A stretch of DNA of 6,649 nucleotides from Methylotenera sp. (GTDB lineage Bacteria; Pseudomonadota; Gammaproteobacteria; Burkholderiales; Methylophilaceae): positions 1-6,649 of the forward strand of contig SXVG01000020.1 of the NCBI GenBank assembly GCA_005791685.1, read 5' to 3'. Below, one piece after another: positions 1 to 5,209 of the stretch (within the stretch, counting starts at the first letter, position 1; each line of letters opens with the position of its first letter). The notes under the pieces were generated by a model, which was given only the letters and a program-made list of their open reading frames with translations, did no database searches and was not told the DNA's origin. Position numbers and translations under genes: made by a program.

Positions 1-57
1 CAACAAGCCAAAGAAATATGCGGAATAAGTAGCTTGGACGGCATTAAATAATAAGGC

Positions 58-444
58 CTAACGCCGCTCGGCATGGGAGCGTATCCATGCGGCAAACGCG
101 GTTTCTTCCATATCACCTGCAGCCAGCGCGAGCATGGTTAAAACGCAAGCAACGTCATCGGCCTTAAGAGCATAGCCATTCAGTTTTAAAAATAGCTCAA
201 CTGCGACAAATGCAGTGCGTTTATTGCCATCTAAAAATGGATGGTTTTTAGCTAAACCAAAACCGTACGCGGCAGCAAGTTCAGCAAAGTCTGGTTCACC
301 ATAGACCGCTAAATTTCTTGCTCGTGATAAAGCGGATTCAAACATGCCTTTGTCTCGAATGCCAGAAATTCCACCGTGTTCAACCAGTTGTTCGTCATGT
401 ACCGCCATTACTATCGGCGCATCTAACCATAACCAATTTTCCAT
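58..444 (-). CDS. doc: Doc (death-on-curing) family toxin of a type II toxin-antitoxin module
   Basis: This is a 128-residue Fic-fold protein of the Doc subfamily. The N-terminal region has the Doc-type stretch from V15-H16-D17-E18 through H23-G24-G25 to R30-D31-K32-G33. The active-site loop is HPFLDGNKRTA at residues 68-78, with H68, F70, D72, N74, K75 and R76. A lysine stands where AMP-transferring Fic enzymes have glycine; in phage P1 Doc this goes with phosphorylation of EF-Tu and arrest of translation. The length fits the family (P1 Doc is about 126 residues) and all key residues are present, so the toxin looks intact. It starts 3 bases after the stop of the AbrB-fold antitoxin gene and has only a weak Shine-Dalgarno sequence, so coupled translation is likely. 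No inhibitory alpha-helix motif is apparent, as expected when inhibition comes from a separate antitoxin. EF-Tu as the target is inferred from the family. Confidence 0.93.
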   Translation of the reverse strand: MENWLWLDAPIVMAVHDEQLVEHGGISGIRDKGMFESALSRARNLAVYGEPDFAELAAAYGFGLAKNHPFLDGNKRTAFVAVELFLKLNGYALKADDVACVLTMLALAAGDMEETAFAAWIRSHAERR

Positions 445-447
445 GAT

Positions 448-672
448 TTACTTAGCTAACTCGCGTAACACATCACGCCGATCTTTCATTATTTTGCGAG
501 CTAAAGTCATTTGATCTTCAAATTCGACATTATGTGGCGTAATCGTCGCCGCACCCGGTGCGTCGGTTAGAAATACCGTATCGCCTTTTTCTAACTTGAG
601 TCTAGCCAACACTTCTTTGGGCAAGATTAGGCCTAATGAATTGCCAATTTGCGTTAATTTTAAGGTATGCAT
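448..672 (-). CDS. AbrB/MazE/SpoVT-fold antitoxin paired with Doc
   Basis: This 74-residue protein is the likely antitoxin and autorepressor for the downstream Doc toxin. Residues 3-47 form a swapped-hairpin AbrB-type DNA-binding domain: LTQIGNSLGLILPKEVL at 6-22 has the typical pattern of a strand, G-N-S-x-G, then I-x-L-P-K-E, and is followed by L-x-x-G-D (27-31). The tail (about 49-74) is charged and predicted helical. It ends RDVLRELAK, which resembles the amphipathic C-terminal helix with which P1 Phd occupies Doc. The fold differs from Phd (YefM type), so this is a mixed pairing; AbrB-Doc pairs are known in genome annotations. GGAG 7 bases before the ATG supports this start. A promoter and an inverted repeat lie directly upstream. 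The 60 bases at 481-540 contain only 20 G or C by hand count. Antitoxin function is inferred from position and fold. Confidence 0.9.
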   Translation of the reverse strand: MHTLKLTQIGNSLGLILPKEVLARLKLEKGDTVFLTDAPGAATITPHNVEFEDQMTLARKIMKDRRDVLRELAK

Positions 673-681
673 GCACCCACT

Positions 682-726
682 CCCAACGGTTTAAGTTATA
701 ACAAAAGTTATAATAAACCTGTTGGG
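682..726. promoter_or_regulatory. Probable operator of the AbrB-Doc module: long imperfect inverted repeat with nested repeats
   Basis: The left arm CCCAACGGTTTA (682-693) is complementary to the right arm TAAACCTGTTGGG (714-726) apart from one extra T at 720. Between them the nonamer AAGTTATAA occurs twice in direct orientation (693-701 and 705-713), 12 bases apart. The first copy contains the perfect palindrome GTTATAAC (695-702); the second reads GTTATAAT (707-714). The structure covers the predicted -10 box and start site of the antitoxin promoter, the expected place for autorepression. It is a poor candidate for a terminator of the upstream yhfA-like gene, since the loop is about 20 bases and no T-run follows on the minus strand. 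The operator role is inferred. Confidence 0.65.
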
Positions 727-738
727 TCAGGTGTGCAA
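710..738 (-). promoter_or_regulatory. Predicted sigma70 promoter of the AbrB-Doc module
   Basis: On the minus strand a -35 box TTGCAC (plus-strand 733-738) is followed after exactly 17 bases by a -10 box TATTAT (710-715). The -10 box matches five of six consensus bases and the -35 box three of six. Transcription would start near 703, giving a leader of about 30 bases before the ATG at 672. The -10 box and start site lie inside the inverted repeat at 682-726, so a bound antitoxin should block this promoter. Confidence 0.6.
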
Positions 739-753
739 GGTGCTTGAACGGGA

Positions 754-1185
754 TTAATTGGCTGCGTCGGCCACTGAGCGCACTTCAAAATCGTGGGTAA
801 TTTCCACGCTTTTGCTGAGCATGATGGACGCCGAGCAATACTTCTCTGCCGATAATTTCACCGCACGTTCCACTTGCGCCTCGTTTAAGTTGTCGCCAGT
901 CACGACAAAATGCACGTGTATCTTGGTGAACACTTTGGGGATTTCATCGGCACGGGTGGCGTCAATTTCCGCCACGCAAGCAGTAATGGGCTGGCGTGCT
1001 TTTTTCAAAATAGCCACCACATCAAACGAGGTGCAGCCGCCCATGCCGACCAGCAGCATTTCCATCGGGCGCATGCCTATGTTGCGGCCACCGTTTTCCG
1101 GTGCGCCATCCAAGACGACGGCGTGGCCTGATTCGGATTCGCCGACAAAGCTCACCCCGTCTATCCATTTAACGCTAACGTGCAT
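754..1185 (-). CDS. yhfA: OsmC/Ohr-superfamily protein, YhfA type
   Basis: This 143-residue protein matches E. coli YhfA (about 134 residues) along its length. Shared stretches include VKWIDG (5-10), GESESGH (15-21), a PMEMLL-x-x-x-GGC segment (40-51), F86-T87 before H90-V91-H92-F93, and LSAEKYCSA (111-119). The family's two cysteines are present as C51 in GGC and C117 in KYCS, 66 residues apart. In OsmC and Ohr this pair reduces organic hydroperoxides; YhfA-type members are less well characterised, so peroxidase activity is only an inference. The protein has no signal peptide and should be cytoplasmic. The start is well supported by AGGAG 5 bases before the ATG. It lies 39 bases after the FKBP gene on the same strand and may be cotranscribed with it. 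A GC-rich palindrome sits in the gap. Confidence 0.9.
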   Translation of the reverse strand: MHVSVKWIDGVSFVGESESGHAVVLDGAPENGGRNIGMRPMEMLLVGMGGCTSFDVVAILKKARQPITACVAEIDATRADEIPKVFTKIHVHFVVTGDNLNEAQVERAVKLSAEKYCSASIMLSKSVEITHDFEVRSVADAAN

Positions 1186-1199
1186 ATGCTCTCCTGTGC

Positions 1200-1217
1200 T
1201 TGAGGCGCGCGCCCCAA
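1200..1217. repeat. GC-rich palindrome between the FKBP and yhfA-like genes
   Basis: An 18-base self-complementary element reads TTGAGGCGCGCGCCCCAA on the plus strand, with the perfect core GGCGCGCGCC at 1204-1213 and one G-T wobble in the flanks. On the minus-strand transcript it would form a short, very GC-rich hairpin ending about 15 bases before the yhfA-like ATG. No T-run follows, so it is not a standard intrinsic terminator. It could be an operator or an mRNA processing or stability element. Its function is unknown. Confidence 0.5.
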
Positions 1218-1224
1218 ACCGTGA

Positions 1225-1683
1225 TTATTTAACGTCCAACAATTCCACTTCAAACACCAAATCGGCATTCGGTGGAATCACGCCACCGGCGCCGCGTGCG
1301 CCGTAACCCATGGCAGAAGGAATGAGCAAGGTGCGTTTGCCGCCTATTTTCATGCCAGCGAAGCCTTCATCCCAGCCTTGTATCACTTGGCCTTGGCCTA
1401 AGGCGAAGACAAACGGTTGTTTGCGATCCAGGCTGCTGTCGAATTTTTTGCCTTTTTGCCCTTCGGCGCTAGCGTCAAATAGCCAGCCTGTGTAATGCAC
1501 GGTGACATTGAAGCCAGGTTCGGCTTCGCGGCCAGTGCCGACTTGGGTGTCAATTTTTTGTAATGCGCTCACGCTATTTTGTGTCATGGTGGGTTTTTCC
1601 TGAGTGGGTGTTTTTGTTTCGGCATTGCAAGCATTTAAGCTAAATGCACAGGCGCAGGCCAGAGTAAAGTTAAGGAGTTTCAT
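1225..1683 (-). CDS. FKBP-type peptidyl-prolyl cis-trans isomerase, predicted lipoprotein
   Basis: This 152-residue protein catalyses cis-trans isomerisation of X-Pro bonds. A lipoprotein signal comes first: K2 at the N-terminus, a hydrophobic stretch (3-18) and the lipobox L16-N17-A18-C19. N20 at +2 favours the outer membrane over inner-membrane retention. A linker to about residue 40 precedes one FKBP domain (about 41-152). Pocket residues corresponding to FKBP12 are visible: Y64 in HYTGW, F81-D82, F91 and F93, V100-I101, W104, Y127, V135-I136 before the PP pair, and F144. An insertion of about 8 residues, rich in G and K, lies at 71-80. GAGG 7 bases before the ATG supports this start. A second ATG (codon 33) with an AGGA ahead of it could give a cytoplasmic form. 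The gene lies 98 bases after dacB and 39 before the yhfA-like gene. The substrate is unknown. Confidence 0.93.
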   Translation of the reverse strand: MKLLNFTLACACAFSLNACNAETKTPTQEKPTMTQNSVSALQKIDTQVGTGREAEPGFNVTVHYTGWLFDASAEGQKGKKFDSSLDRKQPFVFALGQGQVIQGWDEGFAGMKIGGKRTLLIPSAMGYGARGAGGVIPPNADLVFEVELLDVK

Positions 1684-1781
1684 GCTTAGACCTCAATGGT
1701 TAAAAGGGGCTATACGATTGCAGGCGATATGATACCGCAAACTTCCATCAAGTAGGCCGGCTCGTTGATTAAGGGCATGGA
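1684..1781. other. Intergenic region between dacB and the FKBP gene
   Basis: These 98 bases hold the leader of the FKBP gene. On the minus strand, -10-like TATCAT and GTATAG are present, but no -35 box sits at a proper distance. A weak inverted repeat (ATCAA at 1747-1751 with TTGAT at 1765-1769, around GCCGGC at 1756-1761) lies after the dacB stop without a T-run. I see no convincing promoter or terminator, so readthrough from dacB is possible. Confidence 0.4.
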
Positions 1782-3209
1782 TTAAGGTTGCCGATAAACC
1801 CATTCAATTAACGCGTCTTGCGCAGCTCGACTGGCACCGGCTTTGTCATGATTAACCAGCATTACCAACACCTGCCGCCTATTTTGTTGGTCCAGCAAAT
1901 AGCCAGCAATGGCGCTGACGCCATCCAGCGAGCCGGTTTTTAGGTGTGCGCGATAAGCGGCCGGGCTGGTTTTTAAGCGTTTCATCAGGGTGCCGTCTAC
2001 GGCCAAGATGGGCAAGGAGCTGATGAATTCAGGCATCAGCGGGCTGCGGTAGGTTTGCACCAGCATTTGCGTTAGGGCTTCGGCGCTGATGCGCTCCATG
2101 CGCGATAGCCCCGAGCCATTGTCTATCAACAAGCTATCCCCCTTGGCTTGCTTACTGATAAACCAGTTTTTAATGGCCATCGCTCCGTCTTCTTGCCTAG
2201 CCGGCACGGCTATTTTTTCCGCGGCGATGCTGAGCAATAATTGCCGCGCCATTAAGTTATTGCTCCATTTATTCATGTCGCGCAGCAGCTCGCTTAAAGG
2301 TTGGGAACGTTGTTCCAGTAGTTTCACCGCCTGGCTAGGGCGTTCTTGAATGTTTAGTTGGCCGGTAAATTTCCCACCCAGTTCTGCCCATAATTTTTTA
2401 AAGCCGTAATAAGCGTACTGCTCGTCATTAAATACGCTCAGTTCTAGAAATTTGTCACCGCAATCGGCGGCATAGCTGCCGCTAAAGGTGACGCTTTTGG
2501 CTTGCTCTAGCCCGGCTTTTTGCTCACTGCTGACCGCGTATTTCATGTGGTTACGCCAATCGCCGCATTCGCCAGGCAGGACGCGCATGTGGTTGATGAT
2601 GTCCAGTTGCGGCAGTTCAAACTCTTGATGAATCAACACCTCATTTTTTTTGTTGGGCTGGAGGCTGAATTTAAAGCTGCTGTGCCGACCGTTGACTAAA
2701 AAGGCGCTGGGCAGGGCATTGTAGGCTCGCCAGACTTCGTTATCAAAACTGGTTTTTTGCTCGGTATTGTTGGCAAAATAACTTTTATCCAGGATTAAAT
2801 CGCCCTTAATTTCCTGGACACCCACTTGCCGCAAACTGCCCAATAAGCGCCAAAAATCGGCTGCGCTAAAGTTCGGGTCGCCATAGCCTTTGATGATTAA
2901 ATTACCATCCAGCACGCCGTTATTGAGGCTGCCGTCGTAATACACTTCGGTTTTCCAGCGGTAGGCGGGGCCCAGCAACTCCAGTGCGGCGTTGCTGGTC
3001 ACCAGTTTCATCAGTGATGCCGGGTTAAGGCTTTTGTCTGAATTGTGCGTGAGGCTGGCCTGTTCGCTGTCCACCGCTTGCACCACCACGGCCACGCGTT
3101 CGAGCGGAATGCCGGCCAGCGTTAAGGCATCCCTCACCTCGCTGGGCAAAGCTGCCTGCGCGCCCAAACTGGCTAAGCACAACATCAGTCCGCACAGTGG
3201 GGTTTTCAT
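1782..3209 (-). CDS. dacB: D-alanyl-D-alanine carboxypeptidase/endopeptidase, PBP4 (class C penicillin-binding protein)
   Basis: This 475-residue periplasmic serine peptidase trims the terminal D-Ala from stem peptides and cleaves D-Ala-mDAP cross-links in peptidoglycan. The length is nearly that of E. coli PBP4 (477). A Sec signal peptide ends near AQA (17-19). The three active-site motifs are intact: S65-L66-M67-K68 (nucleophile S65), S316-N317-N318, and K424-T425-G426 followed by S427. DNGSGLSR (363-370) is another PBP4 hallmark. The large segment between the first two motifs is the family's typical insertion; C215 and C250 could form a disulfide. Its ATG overlaps the bioA stop by 4 bases (ATGA at 3206-3209) and has no clear Shine-Dalgarno sequence. 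Expression probably depends on translation of bioA. Pairing with a biotin gene has no obvious biochemical reason. Confidence 0.95.
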   Translation of the reverse strand: MKTPLCGLMLCLASLGAQAALPSEVRDALTLAGIPLERVAVVVQAVDSEQASLTHNSDKSLNPASLMKLVTSNAALELLGPAYRWKTEVYYDGSLNNGVLDGNLIIKGYGDPNFSAADFWRLLGSLRQVGVQEIKGDLILDKSYFANNTEQKTSFDNEVWRAYNALPSAFLVNGRHSSFKFSLQPNKKNEVLIHQEFELPQLDIINHMRVLPGECGDWRNHMKYAVSSEQKAGLEQAKSVTFSGSYAADCGDKFLELSVFNDEQYAYYGFKKLWAELGGKFTGQLNIQERPSQAVKLLEQRSQPLSELLRDMNKWSNNLMARQLLLSIAAEKIAVPARQEDGAMAIKNWFISKQAKGDSLLIDNGSGLSRMERISAEALTQMLVQTYRSPLMPEFISSLPILAVDGTLMKRLKTSPAAYRAHLKTGSLDGVSAIAGYLLDQQNRRQVLVMLVNHDKAGASRAAQDALIEWVYRQP

Positions 3210-4522
3210 AAGGCGTGCTTGATGGCGTTGGAGGTGGCCGTCAGCATAAAATCGACTTCGACTGGGCTGATGCTGTAGGGTGGCATAAAGTAAACCGTGT
3301 GACCTATCGGGCGCAACAGTAAGCCTTGTTTTAGCGCCTCGGCATAACAGCGCTGGGCAAAATGAGGCTGGGCCGTGACCACATCGAAGGCCAATATCAT
3401 GCCTTGTTGGCGTAGGTGTTGGATCGGTAACTCGGCTAAGCCAGCGGCTTGGTTTTTGAGGTAGGTGGCCGTTGCTTGGTTTTTTTCCAGCACTGGCTCG
3501 TCTGCAAAAATCGCCAAAGTGGCCAGCGCCGCGCTGCAGGCTAAGGGGTTACCGGTGTAGCTGTGGCTATGCAAAAAGCCTTTAACTGTGCTGTCGTCAT
3601 AAAAAGCCTGGTAGACGGTGTCCGTGGTCAGCACCGCGGATAAGGGTAAATAGCCGCCGGTAATGCCTTTGGATAAACAAATAAAATCGGCGATACCGCT
3701 GACTTTGGCTGCTGCTTGTTCGCAGGCGAACATCGTGCCAGTGCGGCCAAAGCCGACGGAGATTTCGTCGGCAATCAAATGCACTTGGTATGTTGTGCAA
3801 ATTTCACGGGCACGTTGCAAATAGATGGGATGATGCATGGCCATGCCGGCGGCGCATTGCACGATAGGCTCGATGATGAAAGCCGCCAATTCGGCATGAT
3901 GGGCACTGACGTAGTCTTCTAAAGCCGCCGCACAGCGCAACGCATAAGCCTCGGCCGTTTCGCCCGGCTCGGCCAAACGAAAGTCCGGGCTGGGCATGTG
4001 CGCCGATGGCCTCAACAGCGGGGCGTAGGTGTCTTTAAAAATGGCCACGTCGGTGACGCTCAATGCGCCTAAAGTTTCGCCGTGGTAGCTATTTTTGAGG
4101 CTGATGAATTGCGTTTTGCCGGGCAGGCCTAGGTTGCGCCAATAATGAAAACTCATCTTGAGGGCAATCTCGGTGGCGCTGGCGCCATCGGAGGCATAAA
4201 AAGCATGGCTTAGGCCGGTCAGTTCGCTGAGTTTTTCCGACAAGGCCACCACCGGTTCGTGGGTGAAGCCGGCCAGCATGACGTGTTCTAAGCTATCCAG
4301 TTGCAACTTGATGGCGTCTTTTATGCGCGGTTCTTGGTGGCCAAACAGATTGACCCACCAAGAACTGACGGCATCCAAATAGCGCTGCCCGTCGGCATCG
4401 TACAGCCACACCCCTACACCCCGCTGTATGGGAATAAGCGGAAATGTTTCGTGCTGCTTCATTTGCGTGCACGGGTGCCACACGGATTGCAGGCTGCGGG
4501 CTAATAGGTGCTTATTGCTCAT
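3206..4522 (-). CDS. bioA: Adenosylmethionine-8-amino-7-oxononanoate aminotransferase (biotin synthesis)
   Basis: This 438-residue PLP enzyme of fold type I converts 7-keto-8-aminopelargonate to 7,8-diaminopelargonate with S-adenosylmethionine as amino donor, the third-from-last step of biotin synthesis. Family motifs run through the protein: WHPCTQM (15-21), SSWWVNLFGH (53-62) for substrate binding, YASDGASATEIALKM (109-123) around the cofactor phosphate, SYHGET (145-150) with Y146 over the ring, IIEPIVQCAAGM (216-227), D252 in ADEI before GFGRTG (257-262), the Schiff-base lysine K285 in LSKGITGGYLPLS, HSYTGNPLACSAAL (320-333), and RPIGHTVYFMPPY (404-416). It is full length with all catalytic residues. 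The start overlaps the preceding toxin gene's stop (ATGA, 4519-4522) and lacks a clear Shine-Dalgarno sequence. The other bio genes are absent from the window, and I found no BirA-type operator. Confidence 0.97.
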   Translation of the reverse strand: MSNKHLLARSLQSVWHPCTQMKQHETFPLIPIQRGVGVWLYDADGQRYLDAVSSWWVNLFGHQEPRIKDAIKLQLDSLEHVMLAGFTHEPVVALSEKLSELTGLSHAFYASDGASATEIALKMSFHYWRNLGLPGKTQFISLKNSYHGETLGALSVTDVAIFKDTYAPLLRPSAHMPSPDFRLAEPGETAEAYALRCAAALEDYVSAHHAELAAFIIEPIVQCAAGMAMHHPIYLQRAREICTTYQVHLIADEISVGFGRTGTMFACEQAAAKVSGIADFICLSKGITGGYLPLSAVLTTDTVYQAFYDDSTVKGFLHSHSYTGNPLACSAALATLAIFADEPVLEKNQATATYLKNQAAGLAELPIQHLRQQGMILAFDVVTAQPHFAQRCYAEALKQGLLLRPIGHTVYFMPPYSISPVEVDFMLTATSNAIKHAL

Positions 4523-4806
4523 AGTGATTCACGTTGATGTTTTATTCTTAAAATAATGGCCAGCTCGGTTAATTCATCAAAGGCATACAAGGCTATATAG
4601 CCAGTACGCCCACGAGAAATAATCAATTCCCTCACGCCGTCTGCTTCGGTTGGCCGGCCTATTTCTGGGTGGTTTTTTAGCAGCGATATGCCTTCTTCTA
4701 TGATGCCAAATGTAGCATGGGCCGCATCGGCGTCTTGTTCAATTAAAAAATCGACCAAACGCAGCATGTCGTTTAGCGCGCTATCATGATAAACAATACG
4801 GATCAT
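4519..4806 (-). CDS. parE: RelE/ParE-family toxin
   Basis: This 95-residue protein has the usual size and pattern of RelE/ParE toxins. Two N-terminal helices (about 7-45) are followed by a sheet: LLKNHPEIGRP (42-52), VRELIISRGRTGYIALYAF (58-76) and a last strand ending ILRIKHQRE (85-93). The I-K-H-Q-R-E ending is characteristic of the ParE branch, whose members poison DNA gyrase; the RelE branch instead cleaves mRNA on the ribosome. I lean to ParE, but sequence alone does not settle the target. The protein looks intact. It begins 10 bases after the antitoxin gene, with no strong Shine-Dalgarno sequence. Unusually, its TGA overlaps the bioA ATG. By hand count the 60 bases at 4561-4620 hold 27 G or C, against 35 in a bioA sample at 3841-3900, compatible with acquisition by transfer. 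Confidence 0.88.
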   Translation of the reverse strand: MIRIVYHDSALNDMLRLVDFLIEQDADAAHATFGIIEEGISLLKNHPEIGRPTEADGVRELIISRGRTGYIALYAFDELTELAIILRIKHQRESL

Positions 4807-4816
4807 TAATGGCCGG

Positions 4817-5104
4817 CTATTTTTGCGCGTATTTTTTGGCTGTCAGCGGCGTCACTTGCAGCCCTTTTATTTTTGCCTGTAGGTAAGTGTGCACTTGGCC
4901 GGCATCATAGGCCATGCCTGTTTCAGCAAAATCTTTCTTGGCAGCCAGGGCGCTTTGAATAAAGGCCAGGCGCTTCTCGGCGCGATCGGTTTGCTCGGCA
5001 ATCACCTCAAGCATAAATGCATGCGGGCTTTTTCCGGCGATTTCCGCCAAGGTGTTGATGCGTTGTTTAAGGCTGTCGGGTAATTTTAAGCTGGTGGTGG
5101 CCAT
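4817..5104 (-). CDS. CopG/ParD-like ribbon-helix-helix antitoxin
   Basis: This 95-residue protein is the probable antitoxin for the downstream RelE/ParE toxin. The N-terminus has the ribbon-helix-helix pattern: a strand TTSLKLPD (3-10), a helix SLKQRINTLAEIAG (11-24), a turn with K25-S26-P27, and a second helix HAFMLEVIAEQTDRAE (28-43). Such proteins dimerise and bind inverted repeats in their own promoter through the strand. The rest (about 44-95) should wrap the toxin; its G63-M-A-Y-D-A-G-Q-V-H-T-Y-L segment fits the ParD pattern of a glycine, acidic residues and a final hydrophobic helix. A modest AGG lies about 7-9 bases before the ATG. A promoter with consensus TTGACA and a perfect 7-bp inverted repeat lie just upstream. 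Autorepression is inferred. Confidence 0.86.
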   Translation of the reverse strand: MATTSLKLPDSLKQRINTLAEIAGKSPHAFMLEVIAEQTDRAEKRLAFIQSALAAKKDFAETGMAYDAGQVHTYLQAKIKGLQVTPLTAKKYAQK

Positions 5105-5125
5105 GGCTTTGCCTTGCGAAGTTAA

Positions 5126-5143
5126 GTGTTACCAAAGTAACAC
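5126..5143. promoter_or_regulatory. Probable antitoxin operator: perfect 7-bp inverted repeat
   Basis: GTGTTAC (5126-5132) and GTAACAC (5137-5143) form a perfect inverted repeat around a CAAA spacer. It overlaps the predicted -10 box of the minus-strand toxin-antitoxin promoter and lies 22 bases before the antitoxin ATG. Size and position fit a ribbon-helix-helix dimer-of-dimers site. A second short repeat, CCTTG-CCC-CAAGG (5143-5155), abuts it and could extend the site toward the rlhA promoter. Binding is inferred. Confidence 0.65.
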
Positions 5144-5162
5144 CTTGCCCCAAGGCTGTCAA
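5134..5162 (-). promoter_or_regulatory. Predicted promoter of the copG-parE-bioA-dacB operon
   Basis: On the minus strand a perfect -35 box TTGACA (plus-strand 5157-5162) is followed after 17 bases by TACTTT (5134-5139), a weak -10 box matching three of six consensus bases. Transcription would start near 5127, about 23 bases before the ATG. The inverted repeat at 5126-5143 covers the -10 box and the start site. Because of the ATGA overlaps downstream, this promoter probably also serves bioA and dacB. Confidence 0.6.
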
Positions 5163-5171
5163 ACCGTTTTA

Positions 5172-5180
5172 TGCTATAGT
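5172..5180 (+). promoter_or_regulatory. Predicted extended -10 promoter of rlhA
   Basis: TGCTATAGT combines the extended -10 dinucleotide TG with TATAGT (5175-5180), five of six consensus bases. No good -35 box is present 16-18 bases upstream, which the TG element can compensate. The start would be near 5187, leaving a leader of about 23 bases before the ATG at 5210. The would-be -35 region abuts or overlaps the -35 box of the divergent promoter (5157-5162), so the two polymerases probably compete. Confidence 0.55.
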
Positions 5181-5209
5181 CCGCATCTTAATCTTTTCAC
5201 CGTTTTCCC

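Noticed and set aside
1..51. Possible 3' end of a plus-strand gene: 16 codons then TAA at 49-51.
   Set aside because: The other two plus frames are also open at the edge (stops at 26-28 and 30-32), no family signature is visible, and the stretch is too short to choose.
682..726. Intrinsic terminator for the yhfA-like gene.
   Set aside because: The stem is bulged, the loop is about 20 bases, and no T-run follows on the minus strand. An operator explains the position better.
682..726. BirA-type biotin operator because of GGTTTA and TAAACC.
   Set aside because: The arms lack the TTGTAAAC core and the site lies far downstream of bioA, next to a toxin-antitoxin pair.
758..1306. Plus-strand reading frame of 182 codons.
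   Set aside because: It is antisense to the well-supported yhfA-like gene and the end of the FKBP gene, and its composition (rich in S, T, P) is typical of a shadow frame.
1747..1769. Terminator after dacB.
   Set aside because: Only 5-bp arms around GCCGGC, unpaired bases between, and no T-run. GCCGGC and GGCC are common throughout this window.
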